Origin: Flavobacteriales bacterium
Lineage (GTDB): Bacteria > Bacteroidota > Bacteroidia > Flavobacteriales_D > Crocinitomicaceae
Direction: 5' to 3'
DNA length: 64,000 nucleotides
Assembly: GCA_947454525.1 (NCBI GenBank)
Contig: CANGJM010000013.1
Coordinates: forward strand, 1-64,000
The notes beneath the pieces were generated by a model that searched no databases, was not told the origin of the DNA, and worked only from the letters and a program-made list of their open reading frames with translations. A program made the translations under genes and the position numbers. Below are positions 50,438-60,200 of this stretch, piece by piece (position 1 is the stretch's first letter; every line of letters starts with the position of its first letter).

Positions 50438-52606
50438 TTATTGCTTGGTATATTGGATGAGGTAGGAACCTAAGAACGTTGTGATGGAATAGGCGTTGGC
50501 CCCGAAAGGACTTACCTGTACTTTCATTTCACCATGGCGTTCATTTTGGTCACTAGCGCGTCCGAGTTGGTCAAATATATACAATTCATTTTCAAGGGCG
50601 TCAAGCACACATAGGATGGGAGTTCCATTTTTTGATTTTTGGATACTTAACCCACTTATTTCTTGTGCGGAAATCGTTTTTTCCCAAATAATTTTTCCGT
50701 TTTGGTACGCGTATAATTCTTTTCCGCGGGATAATATCATCGTTAACTCCTTGTTGATGAGATAAGACCCGAGCAGTTTAACGTTGCTTTTGGTAGAAAA
50801 TTGTGTTGGCTTGCCATTTTTGATCATCGTTAGGCTTGCATTTCGCACGGATGTTGGGATTAAATCCAAGCCTGTATTGATGAGGCAATACGTACTGTCT
50901 ATGTTCAATTTGCTCAGCGTTTTACGCTTTTCTAAGTCGATCGTGTAGTACATCGTTGAGGTGAGTACGCCGAGTATCGGTTTTTTCGCCTGGGATGTCA
51001 CAGCGATTTGTTTTATCGTTCCGTTCACTTGGAAAGGTTTGATGAGTGTCCCTTTGTCGTTGAGTAATTGAACACTTTTATCGGTATTTGCCACCACAAA
51101 CTCCATTTTGTTTTTAGCGAAGTACGCGCTTGGAGTGATGTCGTTTTGTGAGGTCATGCGAAAAACAAGACGTCCTGTTTTATCGAAGAGTTGGGTTTCT
51201 GTCGCGAATTGCACAGAAACATACGATTGACCCATGTCGATGAGGTGCATGGAAAGGACCTCTTGTGGACATGGTTTCTCCCATTTTTTCAAACCGTTTA
51301 TGTATCCAACGAGCATGTGGTTTTCTGTGAGCGCAATCACATTACCGCGTTCTGGAAATGCCGCGAAGTCAATCACGCGCACACCTGGATTCATCACGAA
51401 GTAATCTTTTATTTTCTGATTTTCTTTACGGTCAACGATATCGATCATGCGGCAGCTCGTTTCCAACATCTTTTTTCCGTAGACGCTCACTGCTTTTTGC
51501 TTGGATTTGGAAACTTGTCGAAAGGCTACTTTTCTTGGTAGGTTCCCATACACCTGAGCAATTTTTCTTTCATCTTGTGAAAGGGTATTGGATAATTCTG
51601 CTTCAGAAAGGACGTAGTCCAGGAATTCTTTCGAACTTGAAACTACTGCAAATCCATCCATCAAGGCGATGTGTAAGGAAGGTTTTTGCGAACTACTGTC
51701 TTCGAATTCCTCAAGCAACTTCGCAAAGCGCAGGTGCTTGTATTCGGCACTAAGTTCATTTGTTCCTTCCACTTGAAGATGCTCATTTAGAATATCAATT
51801 GGACTGTAGTCTTCTTGGTAATCAAAAATGGCTGCAGAGCGGTCGTCTTTGGTCACAAAAACAACGCCGTTAGAGATCATTTGTTTTGAAAAGACAGAAT
51901 GAGCAAAAACAGGATCCATCTTTGCCAAGTACGATCGTTCATAAAAGGAATAACTATCGATATTGGACGGAACTACATGTGCGAAAATGCGTCTGTCATC
52001 AATTTCGTTTATGGCGTTCTTTCCGATGGCACTCTTTGTATACGTGTAAATGCGTCCCTTTTTTAGGTACATGTCGCTCACTCGCCCACTATTTTGGTCC
52101 TTTGAAAGTACAACACGACTCAAACTTGCTTTTGTGTCTAGATGAAATACCTGGTCATTTGGATCAAGAAGTTCACCATCGTAAATTAACAGTTGATTCC
52201 CTTTAAAAATCCCATGGAGTTTGCCGTATTCAAATGAATTCAACTTCCCTAGTTCGAAAGGGAACAAACCGTTTTTAAAAAGTTCTTGAATTTCTTTTTT
52301 TGACCAGGAGCTTCTTTTTTCTAAAAGGAAAAGCACTTTTTTAGCACTAAAAATGTAGGAGCATGGTTCGTTCATCCGAATGGAAATGGATGAGTACAGT
52401 GCTTGGTTCAGAGATAATGTTTGAATGTTATGATCATCCCAGTTTACCTCATTGGGTTGATGGATAGCCCAAATCGCTCCATCGGAATGGTGAAAGTATG
52501 TTCTGAAATCATGGGTATTTTCTTTTTGGAGTAAGTCGTAGGAAACAAAACTAATCCAAGTAAGTATGAACAAGCCAAAAATGGCAAGAAGCAAACGTTT
52601 CATCAT
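50438..52606 (-). CDS. Unknown 722-residue membrane-anchored protein with beta-propeller-like region
   Basis: A single N-terminal membrane segment (LLLAIFGLFILTWISFVSYDLL) anchors a large extracytoplasmic domain. The last ~320 residues alternate short strands in blade-like units (NVIALTENHMLVGYINGLKKW, ETQLFDKTGRLVFRM, KSVQLLNDKGTLIKPFQ, KELYAYQNGKIIWEKTI, NELYIFDQLGRAS), as in PQQ/WD-like propellers. I do not recognise the family. It ends 3 bp before the OmpA/TSP3 gene and has a -7 box (52621-52628), so it is the first gene of that operon and may work with the OmpA protein at the periplasmic face. Confidence 0.7.
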   Translation of the reverse strand: MMKRLLLAIFGLFILTWISFVSYDLLQKENTHDFRTYFHHSDGAIWAIHQPNEVNWDDHNIQTLSLNQALYSSISIRMNEPCSYIFSAKKVLFLLEKRSSWSKKEIQELFKNGLFPFELGKLNSFEYGKLHGIFKGNQLLIYDGELLDPNDQVFHLDTKASLSRVVLSKDQNSGRVSDMYLKKGRIYTYTKSAIGKNAINEIDDRRIFAHVVPSNIDSYSFYERSYLAKMDPVFAHSVFSKQMISNGVVFVTKDDRSAAIFDYQEDYSPIDILNEHLQVEGTNELSAEYKHLRFAKLLEEFEDSSSQKPSLHIALMDGFAVVSSSKEFLDYVLSEAELSNTLSQDERKIAQVYGNLPRKVAFRQVSKSKQKAVSVYGKKMLETSCRMIDIVDRKENQKIKDYFVMNPGVRVIDFAAFPERGNVIALTENHMLVGYINGLKKWEKPCPQEVLSMHLIDMGQSYVSVQFATETQLFDKTGRLVFRMTSQNDITPSAYFAKNKMEFVVANTDKSVQLLNDKGTLIKPFQVNGTIKQIAVTSQAKKPILGVLTSTMYYTIDLEKRKTLSKLNIDSTYCLINTGLDLIPTSVRNASLTMIKNGKPTQFSTKSNVKLLGSYLINKELTMILSRGKELYAYQNGKIIWEKTISAQEISGLSIQKSKNGTPILCVLDALENELYIFDQLGRASDQNERHGEMKVQVSPFGANAYSITTFLGSYLIQYTKQ

Positions 52607-52620
52607 TTCACGTATTTATT

Positions 52621-52628
52621 CAAAATTA
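52621..52628 (-). promoter_or_regulatory. -7 box of the unknown/OmpA operon
   Basis: Minus-strand TAATTTTG fits TAnnTTTG, 14 nt before the start at 52606. No clear -33 box. Confidence 0.5.
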
Positions 52629-52684
52629 GCTTGAATTTACGGTGCTCTGAATGCGTTTAGCGATTTAAATTAACAAGGGAATGT

Positions 52685-53296
52685 TTACTCGAATAAATCA
52701 AGTTGACTTTTGTCGGGAAGTAGGCGAAAAGTCATGCGGTGATGTGGACTTGGGCCATGTTCGGCGATAGCTGAACGATGATCAATAGTCGGATATCCTT
52801 TGTTTTTTTTCCATTGGTAAACGGGGAATTCTTCATGTAATTGCTCCATGATTTCATCTCTTTTTGTTTTTGCCAAAATCGATGCTGCGGCAATGGATTG
52901 GTATTTTCCATCACCTTTTATGATGCATGCGTGTGGAATGTTGGGATAAGCTTTGAAGCGATTGCCATCGATGAGTAAAAATGCGGGTTTAACAGTTAAT
53001 TGGTCCACGGCACGATGCATGGCTAAAAAACTTGCATTGAGAATGTTGATTTCGTCAATTTCTTCGTGTGTCACAATTCCTATGGCGTAGGCAATGGCTT
53101 CATTCATGATTTGATCACGGAGAAGCAACCTATTTTTCTCGTTGATTTGCTTTGAGTCGTTTAGCGCGGCGATTGGTTTTGCAGGGTCTAATATCACGGC
53201 AGCAGCAACAACGGGACCACTTAAACAACCGCGACCTGCTTCATCGCAGCCACCTTCTGTTCGTCCGAGTTCAAAGTATGCTAATAAATTTGCCAT
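52685..53296 (-). CDS. rnhB: Ribonuclease HII
   Basis: The 203-residue enzyme has the catalytic core GGCDEAGRGCLSGPVVAAAV (Asp and Glu near 16-17), LLIDGNRF (Asp near 106) and IAAASILAKTKRDEIM with KKNKGYPTIDHRSAIAEHGPSPHHR. Four acidic residues bind two metals to cleave RNA in RNA/DNA hybrids, including single misincorporated ribonucleotides. The GRGCLSGP variant is common in Bacteroidota. The ATG at 53296 is the only ATG in the frame near the start. It ends 78 bp before the next minus-strand gene. Confidence 0.95.
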   Translation of the reverse strand: MANLLAYFELGRTEGGCDEAGRGCLSGPVVAAAVILDPAKPIAALNDSKQINEKNRLLLRDQIMNEAIAYAIGIVTHEEIDEINILNASFLAMHRAVDQLTVKPAFLLIDGNRFKAYPNIPHACIIKGDGKYQSIAAASILAKTKRDEIMEQLHEEFPVYQWKKNKGYPTIDHRSAIAEHGPSPHHRMTFRLLPDKSQLDLFE

Positions 53297-53355
53297 TGGA
53301 TTCAAAATTGCAAAATATTTTGTAGATTAGCGATACGATATTAAACCATCTCGCT

Positions 53356-53727
53356 ATGAAACATGTACTTTTTGGAATCCTTTTCTTTTTAACGGGTTCA
53401 ATTTCTTTCGCACAAACAGCAAACACGGCTAATTGCCCCTCATCTAAAAATTTGAAAGAAGGAGTTATTTCCGGAAAAATCGAGGTGACATTACCGAATC
53501 AATTAACTCCAGAAGACGTAGCGAGTTACGCAAAGTATTACGAGCCGTTTTTCTTTGTTGATTTTAATTCAAAAAATCACGTTGCAACGTTTCAAATGGT
53601 TTCAAACACACCCGATTCGCGTAGAGTGATTTTACGTTTTTTATCTGCGAATCAAATTCAAACAGTTTTGGTTGATGGAAAATCATACCAATTAGCAGAC
53701 TTCTATCAAAATTTCCTTGAAAAATGA
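53356..53727 (+). CDS. Small secreted protein of unknown function
   Basis: The 123 residues open with a signal peptide (LFGILFFLTGSISFAQ). The mature part has one Cys (NTANCPSSK) and alternating strands (EGVISGKIEVTLPNQL, FVDFNSKNHVATFQMVS, RRVILRFLSANQIQTVLVDGKSYQL). I do not recognise it. Its 3' end overlaps the start of the DUF4920 lipoprotein gene by 4 bp (ATGA), so both are probably exported partners. Confidence 0.7.
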   Translation: MKHVLFGILFFLTGSISFAQTANTANCPSSKNLKEGVISGKIEVTLPNQLTPEDVASYAKYYEPFFFVDFNSKNHVATFQMVSNTPDSRRVILRFLSANQIQTVLVDGKSYQLADFYQNFLEK

Positions 53728-54209
53728 GAACGTATTTCGCATCGATTTTAAGCATTGGATTAATTCTTCAAAGTTGTGGGACAGAGAAGGAAGCGTTCAA
53801 GCATTATGGACCTACAGCGGTTGATAGTGCAAAGGCGATTTCCATGGATGAAATGGTAAAACAATTCAACCAGAATCCACAACAAGACACCTTCACGTTT
53901 TCAGCTCCCATTGTGAATGTATGTCAAAGCGCAGGCTGTTGGGTGAATGTGAAAAAATCAGATGGAGATTTACTTCGTATTCGATTTAAGGATCATTTTG
54001 GCATTCCACCGAAAACAGAAACCGGTAATGTAGCTTACTTTCATGGAACGGTATATTACGATACGATTTCCGTTCAACTTCAAAAACATTTCTTGGAGGA
54101 TGGTAACGCACCACAATCTGAAATTGACAAGATTGTCGCTCCAAAAATTGAGTTGAATTTTCTAGCAGACGGAGTGCTTATTCCTACTTCTTCTTCAAAA
54201 CAAAAATAA
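53724..54209 (+). CDS. DUF4920 domain lipoprotein
   Basis: The 161 residues have a lipobox (LILQSC, Cys near 18) and the DUF4920 signature APIVNVCQSAGCWVNV (near 67), with a Cys pair that may bind a metal or be redox active, then LLRIRFKDHFGIPP and VAYFHGTVYYDTISV. The family is found across Bacteroidota and its function is unknown. The C terminus (GVLIPTSSSKQK) overlaps the convergent small membrane protein gene by 26 bp. Confidence 0.87.
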   Translation: MRTYFASILSIGLILQSCGTEKEAFKHYGPTAVDSAKAISMDEMVKQFNQNPQQDTFTFSAPIVNVCQSAGCWVNVKKSDGDLLRIRFKDHFGIPPKTETGNVAYFHGTVYYDTISVQLQKHFLEDGNAPQSEIDKIVAPKIELNFLADGVLIPTSSSKQK

Positions 54210-54345
54210 CTGCGAGAATAGATACGAGATGAACCAATAGTTCTATCCACCAATTTGGGGATAGGAAGATGGCCATCATGTTGGCTGGGATTAATAAAAT
54301 AGCCAACAAATGAAATCTTCCTTGTAGTTTTTTATCTGAAATCAT
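54184..54345 (-). CDS. Small membrane protein overlapping fthC and the DUF4920 gene
   Basis: The ATG at 54345 gives 53 residues: MISDKKLQGRFHLLAIL, two membrane segments (HLLAILLIPANMMAIFL and WIELLVHLVSILAVIFVL) and a KKK end. It overlaps the end of the 5-FTHF cyclo-ligase by 14 bp and the end of the DUF4920 gene by 26 bp. The clean double-helix topology favours a real gene, but the double overlap and lack of recognised family reduce confidence. Confidence 0.5.
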   Translation of the reverse strand: MISDKKLQGRFHLLAILLIPANMMAIFLSPNWWIELLVHLVSILAVIFVLKKK

Positions 54346-54898
54346 ATTTCTTTGATGGTGTAAAGCACATATGAAGTGCGATATCGTTTGGATGTAGGTC
54401 ATCTACATTCTTGAATTCGTCGAATAGGTGTAAGCCAATAAACAGGCATTCCGGTTGGCAGCGCTTCAATAAGCGGTCATAGAATCCTTTTCCATAGCCA
54501 ACACGAAATCCTTTATCATCAAGCCCCAATAGTGGCACAAAGACGACGTCTAGTTGTTCTGCTTGGATTTCTGTTCCACTTGTAGGTTCTGGAATACCAA
54601 AGTCGTTTAATTTTAATTGATGTGCTGATTCGTATAGAAAAAGGCTCATGCTGAGATCAGAGAAATCGGATTTCGCTACGACTGGGTGTCCGCCTTGTTG
54701 AAGGATATTCTCCAGCAGTTTATATGTATTGATTTCTTTCTGGCGTTCGATCGGTAAAAACAAGCTAACGTATTTGTCCTTAAACGAAAAAGAATCTCTC
54801 ACAAGTGCGGTGACTTGTGATGAGATTCTTTCTAATTCGTTGGGACTAAGTCCTGATCTTTTTTCCTTATAAAAGGATCTGATTTCCGATTTGAGCAT
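54332..54898 (-). CDS. 5-formyltetrahydrofolate cyclo-ligase
   Basis: The 188-residue protein shows the family's features: IRSFYKEKRSGLSPNE near the N terminus, YVSLFLPIERQKEINT, LDVVFVPLLGLDDKGFRVGYGKGFYDRLL with the ATP-binding G-YGKG-FYDR signature (near 130-145) and a short C-terminal tail. It converts 5-formyl-THF to methenyl-THF using ATP, a step in one-carbon metabolism. The ATG at 54898 is preferred over an adjacent TTG. It is encoded 22 bp after the PpiD-like gene on the same strand. Confidence 0.94.
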   Translation of the reverse strand: MLKSEIRSFYKEKRSGLSPNELERISSQVTALVRDSFSFKDKYVSLFLPIERQKEINTYKLLENILQQGGHPVVAKSDFSDLSMSLFLYESAHQLKLNDFGIPEPTSGTEIQAEQLDVVFVPLLGLDDKGFRVGYGKGFYDRLLKRCQPECLFIGLHLFDEFKNVDDLHPNDIALHMCFTPSKKYDFR

Positions 54899-54920
54899 CA
54901 AAAAATCAATAAGGGGGAGA

Positions 54921-57152
54921 TTACAGGCGTAATCTTAATTCATTTAATTTACGGTTATCAACTACCTCAGCTGTTTTTCTAAGAGCCCCGATAGCTTGAC
55001 CTTGGAATGAACCTTTCAAGGTTTTTGTCATTTCATCACGTTCAACTTTAAATACAGTTGAAGCAGGTGCTTTTGTTGTTTTCATGATTTGAATCATGTA
55101 CACGCCGCTTTTTCCTTTTAAAGGCAAGGTACGTTTACCATCTTTCATTACAGAAGAGAAAAGCATACCGATGATTTCTGGTTCGTATCCAACATTCGCA
55201 ATTTGCGGATTTGCAAAAGTAATCTCGGCTGTTTGAACCATTACATTACATTTTTTAGCTACTGATTTCAATGAATTCCCTTTAGACATTTGGTTCATTA
55301 ATCGTTTTGCTTTTTTCTCGATAATGAGTTCGCTTTCCATTTGAGCTTTCGCGTTCTCAAAAGTTGGCTCGCCTTCTTCTTTGATAGACGTAACCATTCC
55401 GATGATGTATTTGTCTTTATCCTTGATTGGGTAAGTTGTCAATGATCCAACTTCTACACCTTCGCTGTACGCTAATTCAAGAATTTTATCCGAAGCCATG
55501 GATGTCATGAAACCGTATGTTTTCGGTGCTTTGTCCTCTAACGTGATTGAACGAGCAACATAGTTTGCTTGACGAACTATCGTATCGAACAAGCTTACTT
55601 TTTTCAATAGATCTGTCGTTTTACCAATTTTTCTATCCAATTTATAAAGGATATTATTAATCTCACTTTCCTTGTTACTGATGGTTTCTTCAGAAGCCTT
55701 GAACTGTTTTGAAATCGATGCTAATACAGGAAGTTTAGAAGCGTCTCTTTCCATTACTTCTACAATGTGGAAACCAAATTCTGTTTTCACTACTCCAAAT
55801 TTATTCAATGGAGCTGTGGCACAATAAGAACCGAATTCCGCAACCATGTCGCCTTCAAGGAAATTATCAATAACCCCACCTGCTTTTTTGGATTGCGTAT
55901 CATCTGAGAATTTATCAGAAAGTGCAACGAAGTTATCTTTGTTAATCACTTTCACTAAACTATCTGCAGTTTTACGTTTCGCATCAATTACTTTCGCATC
56001 TTTCGATCCACCTGTCGATAACAAAATGTGACGTGCTTTCAAGCGAGATGGTGTAAAACCAATCACTTTAGAAATCACCATGTTTTCTTTCATTGCGTAT
56101 GGACCAACGACTTGACCAATCGACGCTAATTTGAAGATTGTGTCGTAAGAAATTGGGTACGTTTGGTATTGATTTGATTTTGGATTCCCTTCTGGAACAG
56201 CAGTTGAACGTTTGTTATTGAAGTAAACTTTCACGTCGCTGTTACGCAAAACGTACAATGAATCATTTGTTGATGTGATGAATCCAGCTTTCAATTCGTT
56301 TAATGTTGAATTCATTTTCGCTGTATCCGCTTTTGATGGAGCAACAACTACATCAAATACTTTTACCTCGCGAGAAGAAGAACGAATCGCATATTTTTTA
56401 TCTGCTTTATGTTCTTCGTAGTACGCTTGTAATTCGCTGTCTGAAACTTTTACGTTCGCATCTGCGATGTCTGAATATGGACGGAAAACAAACGAAATTG
56501 ATTTTGTCTCTTTCGCTGCATAATATTTATCTTCTGCTTCCAAGTTTGTTACGTAAGCAGCCTGATCAAGAAGACCAAAGTATTTCTCGCGTTTTCTTGT
56601 ATCCGTGTAATATTGTTTTGTTCCATTCCACTGTTGAACAGCTTGTGGCTCTTTGCTTGTTTTCAATTTCGTCAATGTAGACTGAAGTTTTTTTCTTCCT
56701 TCTACCATCGATTGAGGAGAAACAGCGCCAGTTACTGAATCAACAAAAAATTGATTTAAATCTTGGATAATATTGAATCCATCCGTTGCCATTAGGTAAG
56801 CATTGAACTCACGTTCCGACACAGAAATACCCAAAGCTGCGTACTCTTTGCTTAGAATCGTTGAATCTACTAAATAGTTCCAGCTATTGTCATTTGCCGA
56901 TTCCATGTCTGCATCTGTGAACTCTTTGTTGTTCTGCATCGCTTGGTTTCTACCTTGCTCTTGAAATTTGACACTTGCAACTGAATACTCTTTCGGATCA
57001 ACTTTTTCTCCGTAAACAGTACCAATTCCATATTGACCTTCATTAATTCCCAACATTTGTTGGTAATCTGATAGGATAAAAGTTGCTAACGCAAGTCCTA
57101 CAACCCCAACAAGTAATCCCGATTTCGCACGTATTTTTCCGATAATTGCCAT
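54921..57152 (-). CDS. PpiD-like peptidylprolyl isomerase/SurA-type chaperone
   Basis: The 743-residue protein has an N-terminal membrane anchor (SGLLVGVVGLALATFILSDY, about 11-30), a SurA/PpiD-type N domain (about 45-230), and a parvulin PPIC domain (about 375-480: LKARHILLSTGGSKDAKV, FVALSDKFSDDTQSKKAGGVIDNF, FGVVKTEFGFHIVEVMER). A further C-terminal chaperone region repeats NVGYEPEIIGMLFSSV and GKSGVYMIQI. It assists folding of secreted and outer-membrane proteins at the periplasmic side of the inner membrane, relevant to the barrels encoded around it. Confidence 0.92.
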   Translation of the reverse strand: MAIIGKIRAKSGLLVGVVGLALATFILSDYQQMLGINEGQYGIGTVYGEKVDPKEYSVASVKFQEQGRNQAMQNNKEFTDADMESANDNSWNYLVDSTILSKEYAALGISVSEREFNAYLMATDGFNIIQDLNQFFVDSVTGAVSPQSMVEGRKKLQSTLTKLKTSKEPQAVQQWNGTKQYYTDTRKREKYFGLLDQAAYVTNLEAEDKYYAAKETKSISFVFRPYSDIADANVKVSDSELQAYYEEHKADKKYAIRSSSREVKVFDVVVAPSKADTAKMNSTLNELKAGFITSTNDSLYVLRNSDVKVYFNNKRSTAVPEGNPKSNQYQTYPISYDTIFKLASIGQVVGPYAMKENMVISKVIGFTPSRLKARHILLSTGGSKDAKVIDAKRKTADSLVKVINKDNFVALSDKFSDDTQSKKAGGVIDNFLEGDMVAEFGSYCATAPLNKFGVVKTEFGFHIVEVMERDASKLPVLASISKQFKASEETISNKESEINNILYKLDRKIGKTTDLLKKVSLFDTIVRQANYVARSITLEDKAPKTYGFMTSMASDKILELAYSEGVEVGSLTTYPIKDKDKYIIGMVTSIKEEGEPTFENAKAQMESELIIEKKAKRLMNQMSKGNSLKSVAKKCNVMVQTAEITFANPQIANVGYEPEIIGMLFSSVMKDGKRTLPLKGKSGVYMIQIMKTTKAPASTVFKVERDEMTKTLKGSFQGQAIGALRKTAEVVDNRKLNELRLRL

Positions 57153-57213
57153 TTCACTAAATTTTAAGATTGCGAATATAGCAAGAAATGATGAAAATTA
57201 CTACTATTTTGAA

Positions 57214-57238
57214 TAAAAAAGGAGGCTTATTTGCCTCC
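57214..57238 (-). terminator. Terminator of the giant repeat gene, with the stop codon in its loop
   Basis: GGAGGC (57221-57226) pairs with GCCTCC (57233-57238), and A's at 57215-57220 give a T-run when read leftwards. The loop is 6 nt and holds the last Lys codon and the TAA of the giant gene (57227-57229), so the arms include the Gly codons at the end of the coding region. Confidence 0.85.
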
Positions 57239-60200
57239 TCCTTTTTGTGTCGTTCCACCTTTCGGTGTAGTTGGATTTGTTTGATTTGTTGGACTTTGTT
57301 GTCCAGTAGAAGGTTTGTTTCCACCTCCCGTAGTCGGTGTTCCATTTGTTGAAGTAGGAGTAGGCTTTGCTGGTGCTGAAGTCGTTGTTGGTTTCACTGG
57401 CGCAGGAGTTGGTTTCGCAGGCGCAGGGGATGGTTTCGCAGGCGGTGGTGGCGGTGGCGTTGAAGTTGGTTTCGCTGGTGGCGGTGGTGGTGTAGTGGTT
57501 ACTGGTTTCGCCGGTGCCGGTGTTGAAGTTGGCTTAACGGGTTGTGGCGTGCTTACCGGTTTTGCGGGTGTTGGCGTTGGTTTCACTGGACTCGTTGGTG
57601 TTTGTCCTTGTTGTCCAGGTACTTTGTTCTGTGTCGGCTGATTATTCTGTTGCTTCATTCCATCTGAATTTCCTGAACCTCCGTTTTGACTTCCATCGTC
57701 AAAGGTGATGAGGTAAGATTTTGAATCCGAACCACATGCGCTAATCGCCGTTAAAATCACCTCGTTGCTTCCTGGAACAAGTGTCAAATTTGCATTGATT
57801 GCGCCATTCGAGTTACTGAAATTTGTTAGGTTGATTCCATTGAACATCAGCTGAATGATGGTGCTTGGTGCAAAGTTTGTCACACCTGCCGTAAAATTGA
57901 GGTTTGTGGCATTTGTCGTACTTCCAGAACTTGGATCAGTGGTAATGTTCACCACCGGAGGAATACAGCTTTGGTAGCGAATTGTGCGCGATTGTGAGGA
58001 TGTTCCGCAGGCATTGGTTGCTGTTAATACAATTTCATTTACTCCTTCTGGTAAGTTTAATGTCGAAGTGAAATTAGTGTTGACTAGGTTGAATGTGTTC
58101 ACTGGACTTCCGGCAACTGTCAAGTTGATTCCTTGTGTCCCAGGCATGTTCAACACCGTCGCTTGGAAAGGGAAAATTGGACTATTTACTCCGTAAAATA
58201 AATCTAGTGGATTTTGAATACTTACAACAGGCGGAATACATTGTTCAAAGGTAATGCTCGTTGTTTGACTATCTGATCCACAATTGTTCACCGCGGATAG
58301 TACAATTTGATTCACTCCACTCGTTAAGTTTAAGTTGGCAGAAATTTGTCCATTCGCGAAACTGGCATTTGGAATGATGTTGCCATTTAAGGTTAAACTG
58401 ATTCCTTGTCCATTTCCGATGTTCTGAATCATTCCGGTGAAATTGAAACTTGCATTGGTTACCGATGTGTTTGTTGTCACTGGACTACTGATGCTCACAA
58501 CCGGTGCAAGGCATTCTTCGAACTTCACATAAACCGTTTTTGTGTCTGTTCCACAAGCGTTGGTGACGGTCAAAGTAATTTCATTGTTGCCGTTAGAAAG
58601 ATTTAGATTCGCTGAAACAGTTCCATTTAACAGGTTGAAATTAGATACGTTGGATCCATTCAAGCTTAAACTGATTTGAGGAAGTGTCGCATTTTGAACA
58701 TTCGCAGTGAAGGCAAAATTGTTTGTACTTACCGTGATGCTGTTGCTCGATGGATTACTGATGCTAATGATTGGAGCAACACACGGATTGTAGGCAACAT
58801 TGACAGTTTTACTGTCTGAACCACAAGAACCGTTCGCACTTAAGACGATGCTGTTGTTTCCGGTTGATAAAGAAACTGTCGCGGAAACGAGTCCAGACGT
58901 TGGGTTGAATTGCACGTTGCTTACCGGCACTCCATTCACGGTTAAACTCAATCCTTGTGCATTCGTCATGTTTTGAACGGATGCCGCGAAAGAAATGGAA
59001 TTGCTTGTTGCTGTGTAGTTAGAGCCGCTTGGATTGTTTATCGTCACTACGGGTGCAACGCAAGGTTCGTAGCGGATCACTCGGTTTTGTGCATCGTTTC
59101 CACAGGTATTCGTTGCAGAAAGGGAAATGGTATTCATTCCGTTCGAAAGGGTGATCGTTGCGGAAACTTGTCCATTTTGGTACGCGAAGTTCGTGATTGG
59201 ATTCCCATTCAAGTTGAGGCTAATACCTTGATTTGAATTCATGTTAGAAACAGTCGCTTGAAAATTAACGATTGGATTCGATACGCCGAAATTGGTATTG
59301 GCTGGACTCGTAATCGTAACTTGCGGAGCGGTACATGGAACATAGTTAATCGATTGTATTTCTTCATCCGTACCACACGCATTCGCTGCGGATAACACAA
59401 ACGTATTGATGCCAATACTCAGCGTCACATTCGCAGAAATAACTCCATTCACCAAGGATACATTGGAAACGGCTGAACCATTTCTATGCAAGGAAATCCC
59501 TTGTAAACTTGTCATGTGCTGTACGTTTGCCTGGAATGTATACGAGGCATTTGTTACAGAAACATTGTTGACTAGTGGATTCGTTATTTGCACGATCGGA
59601 GCAGTACAATTTACGTAATTTACATTGAGTGATTTCATGTCCGTGCCACATGCGTTCGTAGCGTTTATCACAAACGTATTCATTCCGGAAACAAGGGTTA
59701 CCGCTGCGGAGAGTTGTCCATTTGTGAACGTATAATTTGTCACGGCTGAACCATTCAAACTCAACATCAGTCCTTGTTGGTTTGACATGTTTTGAATAGC
59801 CGCTGTAAAAGTGTAGGCAGCTGAGGCCACCGTACCGTTTGCATTTGCGGGACTCGAAATAGTTACGACGGGTGCGGTACAATTGGTGTAGAAAATCGTG
59901 ATGGTTTTAATATCTGTACCACATGCATTTGTCGCTTTCAAAACGATTGTATTCAATCCATTTTGAAGAGTAAGGTTCGCTGTGACCGTTCCACTGTTGA
60001 AACTGAAGTTCGAAATGCTTGTTCCATTGAGGCTGAGGAGTATTCCTTGAGCGCTTGTCATGTTTTGCACGTTCGCTTGAAAAGCAAAACTTGCCGCATT
60101 CACAGAGGTACCGCTGTTGCTTGGATTTGTTATTCCAATCATTGGTGCTGTACATGGTGTAAATTGAATGTCCCAATTATGTTGATCGGTTCCGCAATTG

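Noticed and set aside
57315..57641. Plus-strand glycine/valine-rich frame opposite the proline-rich tail
   Set aside because: It is the complement of the Pro/Lys/Thr codons of the giant gene and has no independent start context or family pattern.
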